Below the pieces are notes generated by a model. It was not told the DNA's origin and ran no database searches. It saw only the letters and a list, made by a program, of their open reading frames with translations. A stretch of DNA of 64,000 bases, from the NCBI GenBank assembly GCA_023974075.1, contig CM043797.1:12020401-12084400 (forward strand), written 5' to 3'. The stretch comes from Chaenocephalus aceratus (Eukaryota > Chordata > Actinopteri > Perciformes > Channichthyidae). The translations under genes were made by a program, and so were the position numbers. Below, piece after piece: positions 34,546 through 64,000 of the stretch. Each line of letters opens with the position of its first letter. Positions within the stretch are counted from its first letter, which is position 1.

Positions 34546-35913
34546 TGGATTAATTATGTGAAATATAATCAACACTTAAATAAGACATTAGTTACACCTG
34601 GAGTAAATTCTGTCAAGCCCCCTGTGATCCAATGAATGACTAACATAAACATAAATATGATAATGGCCATTTCCTAGCAGGATTTTCCTTCTCTGTTTTA
34701 CATTAGAGGAATTGGGAATCTTTGCACTTTAAATTAAAGTCTCAAGTTCATCTAAAAGTAAGGTTCAATATAAATTGGGAAACATTCTCTGCACCAACAT
34801 GAAGAAAGCAAAATCAGTAGTTGTAATAAGTGTTATTTTCTATTGACATAGTGGGAAAAAAACAGTTTGTTTCCAGAAAATGCTTAGCTTTATCTGATTC
34901 CATTTACATCTAAAAAAAGACCGTTTTTCTCCTCACCCTCTCAGTTTCTAGATTCGATTATTTGTCAGAAAGAGGCTTAATGTCCTGCGTGGGTTTGTTC
35001 TATCTCTTCTGGAAGGTGTTGAAGATCCATAACAATGTGTAGCCAAGTCTGTCCGGAGCTCTAACGCACTGCATCATTTCTGTATCTTGGGCTTCAACTC
35101 TACACTGCTCCAAACACTGAAGCAGCCGGCTCAGTGTAAGCAGATCTGAATGTGAGCTGCTGATACAACTTTAAAATGAACAAAGGAAGCTGAGAGACGT
35201 GTCATGTTACCGTTTAATCACAATGTGATCACGTCAGGACGGGGAGTAATTAGTGGTCTAGTTTTAGGATAAAGCGTAATTTTATTCATCTTAACTCATG
35301 TCAGTTAACCTTGTTGTCCAACAGTACTTTTCGAATGGGAATGTATTTAAAGTTTAGTTAGGCGTTTGCAGCTAACGATGAAATACTGTGTAAATGCACA
35401 ACTAAAAGTTCCGCATTTACATTTCAAAATGATATATATTGCTATATTGGATCATAATTATTGATACATTAATGTTACTTAAACGTTGCAAATGATAAAG
35501 GTGGTGCTGTAACTCTTTTGTTGATAACATACTTTTTTATATATAGTAAACTAATGGTAGTTATTAGCTTATTTCACGTGCAAAAACAGTAACACATGTA
35601 GAGGGGAAAAGAGATGGCACTCATGTTCTTGTAATAATCTTATTTCAATAAAATAACACTGAACCAAGCCACTCTATTATAAATATTTAAGATGTTGTCA
35701 TGTTGATAGTGTTTATTGGTGTATATATAAGTACAATATATCATTTACTGTCATTCTTTCGATGTAATATTCAGTATTAAAAGCAAATTCATTCATTAAA
35801 AACATAAATCCATGGTTAGATTACTAACGGGCCTGCTGGGCCTCTGCGTGAATTCACTGTTATTCATTTCTCGCCGTAAAGTTTAGGATTAATGAAATAA
35901 AATACAAATTAAC
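34546..35913. other. Intergenic, AT-rich, nothing recognised
   Basis: No exon or repeat boundary was found. Confidence 0.35.
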
Positions 35914-35917
35914 TTAA

Positions 35918-36407
35918 AGGTTTCCTATTATACTCTTTTTTCAACACTATATTATTGGTCTCAGATATATACAAATCATGTCTCTGAAGTGGTTGGCTGG
36001 AAATACCACACACATCATGCATCGTAGAATGCCTCATACCCCTATGTTACAGCCCAGTTCCCAAAGTGCTGATTCTGTGTCTCTAACTTTAAATGCAAAT
36101 GAGTGGACACAACCCGTCTGCAAGATGATTGGTTTAAAATAACACAATGGTGCCGTTGGAGAAGATTCAGGTGATAAGGTGGGCGGTTATTGGTTAATGG
36201 TTGCACAACCACAAAAAAGCATTGTGACATCACAAAGTGGCCAAAATCTGATCAGCTCATTTTCAGACAGGTTTTTATATAAAAGGATCTGGATCAAAAG
36301 AGAAAGAATCTTATTTCCTGAAACTTTCCGAATCTCTTAACAGAGAAGGGACACATATTTATGTATAAAAGACTTTGAAAAGGTGGATTTTGCATAATAG
36401 GTGACCT
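35918..36407. mobile_element. MITE with AAGGTTTCCTATTAT termini
   Basis: TTAA is present on both sides (35914-35917, 36408-36411). The left AGGTTTCCTATTAT pairs with the right end, which reads AGGTCACCTATTAT on the other strand. It resembles in layout the TTAAAGG-ended MITEs at 31602 and 6679 and is non-coding. Confidence 0.75.
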
Positions 36408-36674
36408 TTAATTAATATGTATAATAAAAGGTTAAATGGACATTAACTATAATGCCTCCTTGTCCTAACTTCCTAAACACTCTTCTTTAACCTGCCACTA
36501 AACGGGCCGCAGGTTCAATCTAGAGGCAGAAATACTAGCACATGTCTAACCGTCTGTAAAGTGGTGGTGACGATAATACCCAACGGTCAGTTGAAATCGG
36601 CAGCATACTGTCTTGCTGTCAAGCCAAATCTCTGGGATTATGTTATTACAGCCATAATGCCAGAGTACAGTTAG

Positions 36675-38280
<1,606 letters not shown>

Positions 38281-38283
38281 ATC

Positions 38284-38770
38284 GCGTTCACACCGGAATC
38301 AGTCCCTGAGGGAGCCGCGGACGTCACTTCTTCTGCTTTGGGTTTACTGGCGGGGCACAAACAACTTCACGGCGTATACTGCCACCAGAAGTCCCCGGAG
38401 TTGGGGACTGGCTTTCGAAGAAGCGCCGACACCTCCTCATCACTCCACCGCTCCCATGTGTTCTTTTGTGTTGCCATAAGTTAGTCTCTCTCCGTTGGTG
38501 CGCTGGGCTAATGCTAATGCGAGCAAATAAAATGGCGGCTTCACAAAAGATGTTAAGAGTTTTACGGGGCGTGGTTTGCAATTCGCCCAGCCAATCAGAA
38601 ATTGGAACCTTTTTCTCCCCAGGAAAGTCCCTGCTCTCTAGCAGGGACTAAAAAAGGGGTGAAAATGTTGGCAAAAAAAAGTTCTAGTTCCAGATCTTTT
38701 TGGTGTGAACGCAAAATCCCAGGAACTATCGGAACTATTCCTGGGAAAAGTACTCCGGTGTGAAAGCGCC
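38284..38770. mobile_element. Non-autonomous DNA transposon with GCGTTCACACCGGA termini
   Basis: The left end GCGTTCACACCGGA pairs with the right end, which reads GCGCTTTCACACCGGAGT on the other strand. Subterminal GTTCACACC and TTCCTGGGA-type words recur. A transposase is not seen. Its right end abuts the 5' end of the LINE fragment that follows. Confidence 0.6.
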
Positions 38771-38772
38771 TA

Positions 38773-39490
38773 ATGGGACTACGTTAGAGAGAGTAAGCAG
38801 CTTCAGGTTCCTCGGTGTCCACATCACTGAGGACCTAACATGGACTCATCACACTAACACCATCACCAAAACAGCGGCTCTTCTTCCTCCGCAGGCTGAC
38901 GAGGTTCAACATGGACTCCAGGATACTCTGCAATTTATACAGGTGCACATAGAGAGTATCCTGACTGGCTGCATCACGGCCTGGTACGGCAGTTGCACCG
39001 CCCTCAACCGTAAGACTCTACAGAGGGTGGTGAAAACCACACAGCACATCGCCAGGACTGAGCTGCCATCCATGGAGGATCTTTACTCCCAGCGGCTCAG
39101 GGTTATAGAACACCCCCACCACAGCCACAAAACTGTTCTGTCTGCTGATGTCTGGCAGGCGGGTACCGCAGCATCCGGACCTAAAACCACCAGACTCAGG
39201 GACAGTTTCATCCCACAGACCATAAGACTGTTAAACACCTGAACTGTTGAAAGAAAATCCATAACATTCATCTGGCTGCAACTTATACATTATTTATCCA
39301 ATATATCATATTCCCAATCACTTGTATATAGACTCTTATTGCACTATTTCACTATTTATTTTTGTTGTCTTACTTGCACTACTTTTTCTGTTTTATTGTG
39401 TTGCACAGTTGGTAGAGCCTATGACCCTAAGATTTTCATCGACATAACTACACTGTAGCTATGTACATATGAAAAATAAAAGCCTTGAAC
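38773..39490 (+). mobile_element. 3' end of a non-LTR retrotransposon (LINE), copy 1
   Basis: The translation includes SSFRFLGVHITEDLTWTHHT, AWYGSCTALNRKTLQRVVKT and RLRDSFIPQTIRLLN: the C-terminal end of a LINE reverse transcriptase ORF2 of the CR1/L2/Rex group, with at least two frame breaks. The 3'UTR carries CACTATTTCACTATTTATTTT and ends ATAAAAGCCTTGAACC. A second copy is at 42198-42652 in the same orientation. Confidence 0.85.
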
Positions 39491-40254
39491 CCTATCTCTT
39501 TTGTCAGGAATCCCGAATGACTCACGCAATAATACAACCGTGAACAGCTGACAGGCACAATCATTTAGCTAACAGGACATGTACAGTTACCACAATATGA
39601 GCAGCAGAGGTCGCCTAATGCATCTGTTATGATGTATGTTGGAAGCAGGATATGCAGATGCAGATATAAACTGAAAACTCCTTTATTTCAAGGCTAGGGA
39701 TATAAACAAAGACAAAACAGAACACTCACCGACGAACTAGTCATGACACAAGACGAACCGACAAAGACAGACAGAAAAACCAGAACTTAAATACACACAA
39801 GACTAATCACACAAACAAGACACAGGTGAGGAGGGAGGAGAAAACACAGGGACACCAGGTGCACACAATCGGGTCAATTAGACACACCAGGGAAACCAAC
39901 GACAGGGAACCACAGACAGATTTAAACAAGACACAACGCGGACAGAAACAGGCAAGACAGGAGGTGAAGACCTTTCAAAATAAAACATGAAACAAGAGAC
40001 AGAAAAAGACAAGACAAAATACAATATAGACAGATCGTGACAGCATCGAACTCTCCCACGACCCTGCTGCCAAGGTCACCGGTGTGTGTGTGTGTGTCCT
40101 TGAAAGCACTTCAATTGCGTTAAATCAGGACGGAGATTATTTTTCTTAAACTGTTCTTGTGTGGACGAGATTTTGTATTCGAAAACAAACAAGGAAAAAC
40201 AGAATACATGTGGATAAGTAAGTAATCAAGGTTGTGTCTTCCTGGTCGAATGTA
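39491..40254. other. Intergenic, A/C-rich low-complexity repeat
   Basis: 39690-40050 is rich in GACAAA, ACACAA and AGACA words on the + strand. It looks like a decayed retroelement 3' region, but I cannot name it. A short (TG)n lies at about 40081-40097. Confidence 0.35.
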
Positions 40255-40319
40255 CTTATTGTAAGTCGCTTTGGATAAAAGCGTCAGCTAAATGCAATGT
40301 AATGTAATGTAATGTAATA
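40255..40319 (+). mobile_element. SINE/LINE 3' tail with (TGTAA)n end
   Basis: TTGTAAGTCGCTTTGGATAA then AAGCGTCAGCTAAATG, followed by TAATG pentamers: the conserved fish SINE tail. The opposite-strand copy at 22672-22725 shares the core. Confidence 0.65.
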
Positions 40320-41054
40320 AGTATTGAAATTGAGGGTGAGGGTTGTGTTAAAAGAACTATATCCTGACATCCATCATTTCAGTTTCAAATCTAAAACGAC
40401 CCCCAGAGAGCGTTTGCAGATATGTTCCTGATAACAGCGGGCAGACTGCTGATGGCAGCCGACAGCAGAGGGCGAGATCTGACTTTTTCCCTGCGGCAAC
40501 TCCATGATGTATGGAGTGTTTAGTCACCAAACTGACCTCAAAGAATTGAGGTATACACTTTGCTTTAACTTAGTTCTCGTGTAAAAGTAATTGGTGTCTG
40601 GCGACATTTTAGGGAAAATTCATATACGATAAACTTTTGGAGTAAGAACCAAAAAACACATCTGCAGAACCGCTTATCGCCAGAGGAGTCTCCTAAAACA
40701 AAAGGGCTGCCACTGACAACTATTTCAGGTAATCTGTTAAATATTACTATAAGTAATTGATTGTTAACAGGATGAAATATGAAAAAATAGACATTGGGAC
40801 ATACAGTTGTGTATTAGCATGGTCAAATGTGCTTACTAGCACTAAATACAAATTAAAGCTGAGGCTGATGGGATTGTGGCTAAACTTATGTTATGGCTCT
40901 CCGACGAGGTCACACAAGTCATGTAAATAATGGAACCAGTGGAGAATTGTAATTTAAGGACAGATGATCCGTCCTTTTTCTTGCAAAATCCCTTCACAAT
41001 GACGCAAAGTAAAAACGACCACTCAATTCAGTTTCATACGTAGTCTTTATAAAA

Positions 41055-41680
41055 TAATCTCAACATGAACAGTTTATTGGTTCAAATTGCACTGGAACCA
41101 CAGCTGAAACCAAAACCAAATGACGACAAACCTCACAGCTCCAATAAGTAAGAATGTGAAAACGATGTGTATATGCATTTACATACAGTTAATTAGTTTA
41201 TTTCAGATCTGAAAAACACAGGTAAGGACTCAAGAGAACCACTGGGGCGCTCATGTTGTGTCAACAGTGAAAACACAAATGTCCGATGACTATATTGAAA
41301 AAGATAACATTTCCACAAATGCAAACAAGCTGCTCTCTCGCAGAACACGATTAACATCAAATGTGTCTAAATAAACTTTAGATATTTATATATAAAATAC
41401 AAATAAAATAATCTGTGTGCTGCCCTGATCAATTTAACTCCCAGTCTATGTACAGTCAAGGCTTACAAAGCTCATAAAGTCAGGGTTAGATCACATTCAG
41501 ACACACCGTCTCACAAAGCAAACACTCGCTGCCTGCGTTCCCTTTTTCTCCCATTGATTCCCTTTAATGAGCCACCTTTCCCTTTAAATCCATCCTACAC
41601 ACAACATTTATCTGTATCAGGTATCTGTCTGTCTACCAGACTGGTGTGTTTTTCCCCCCGCTCATCTCTCGTCTTCCGCT
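41055..41680 (-). other. tmem87a: 3'UTR of tmem87a, with poly(A) signal
   Basis: After the stop codon (41681-41683 on the + strand) the - strand runs about 600 bases to AATAAA at 41073-41078. No further open frame is present. The extent is inferred from the first good signal. Confidence 0.5.

Positions 41681-64000
<22,320 letters not shown>

Overview
This window looks like teleost fish nuclear DNA. Two protein-coding genes occupy a small part of it. The rest is intron and intergenic sequence full of small DNA transposons (hAT elements and MITEs), 3' ends of non-LTR retrotransposons, and long CA/TG, GA and tetranucleotide microsatellites. I found no bacterial operon, CRISPR array, rRNA or recognisable tRNA.

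Gene 1 (+ strand) is an A-kinase-anchor-like scaffold protein resembling AKAP5/AKAP12. A 5'UTR exon with its coding part runs 23347-24902. A 3.3 kb intron follows, carrying a hAT element with an 8-bp target-site duplication (TSD). The last coding exon is 28179-29179. The protein is acidic and low-complexity, with W-S-F-K-K-type polybasic patches and a C-terminal amphipathic helix resembling PKA-RII-binding helices. Each coding exon contains a pair of compensating frame changes. A poly(A) signal at 34064 suggests a 3'UTR of about 4.9 kb that itself holds two inverted-repeat elements. Any upstream non-coding exon could not be identified.

Gene 2 (- strand, convergent with gene 1) is tmem87a, the GOLD-domain seven-transmembrane Golgi protein. 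Nineteen coding exons can be joined from 64000 (5' end outside the window) to the stop codon at 41681. All phases fit and give about 520 residues against 555 in human TMEM87A, so only the N-terminal signal-peptide region is missing. One exon (46281-46332) lacks a single base and is frameshifted as given. One intron (53711-55051) has AT-AC ends with the consensus donor and branch site of the minor (U12) spliceosome. Several introns carry microsatellites or a MITE within a few bases of the 5' splice site.

Layout: 1-23.3 kb is intergenic or upstream sequence with transposon remnants, a Z-DNA-prone CA/CG tract, a long GA tract and a hAT copy with a BED zinc finger (16387-17181). 23.3-34.1 kb is gene 1. 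34.1-41 kb is intergenic with MITEs, a CA repeat and a LINE 3' end. 41-64 kb is tmem87a, whose large 3' introns hold most of the nested elements, notably a hAT copy inserted inside an older DNA transposon (47953-50270). Exon limits were set by reading splice sites and comparing with the TMEM87A family from memory; no alignment was run.
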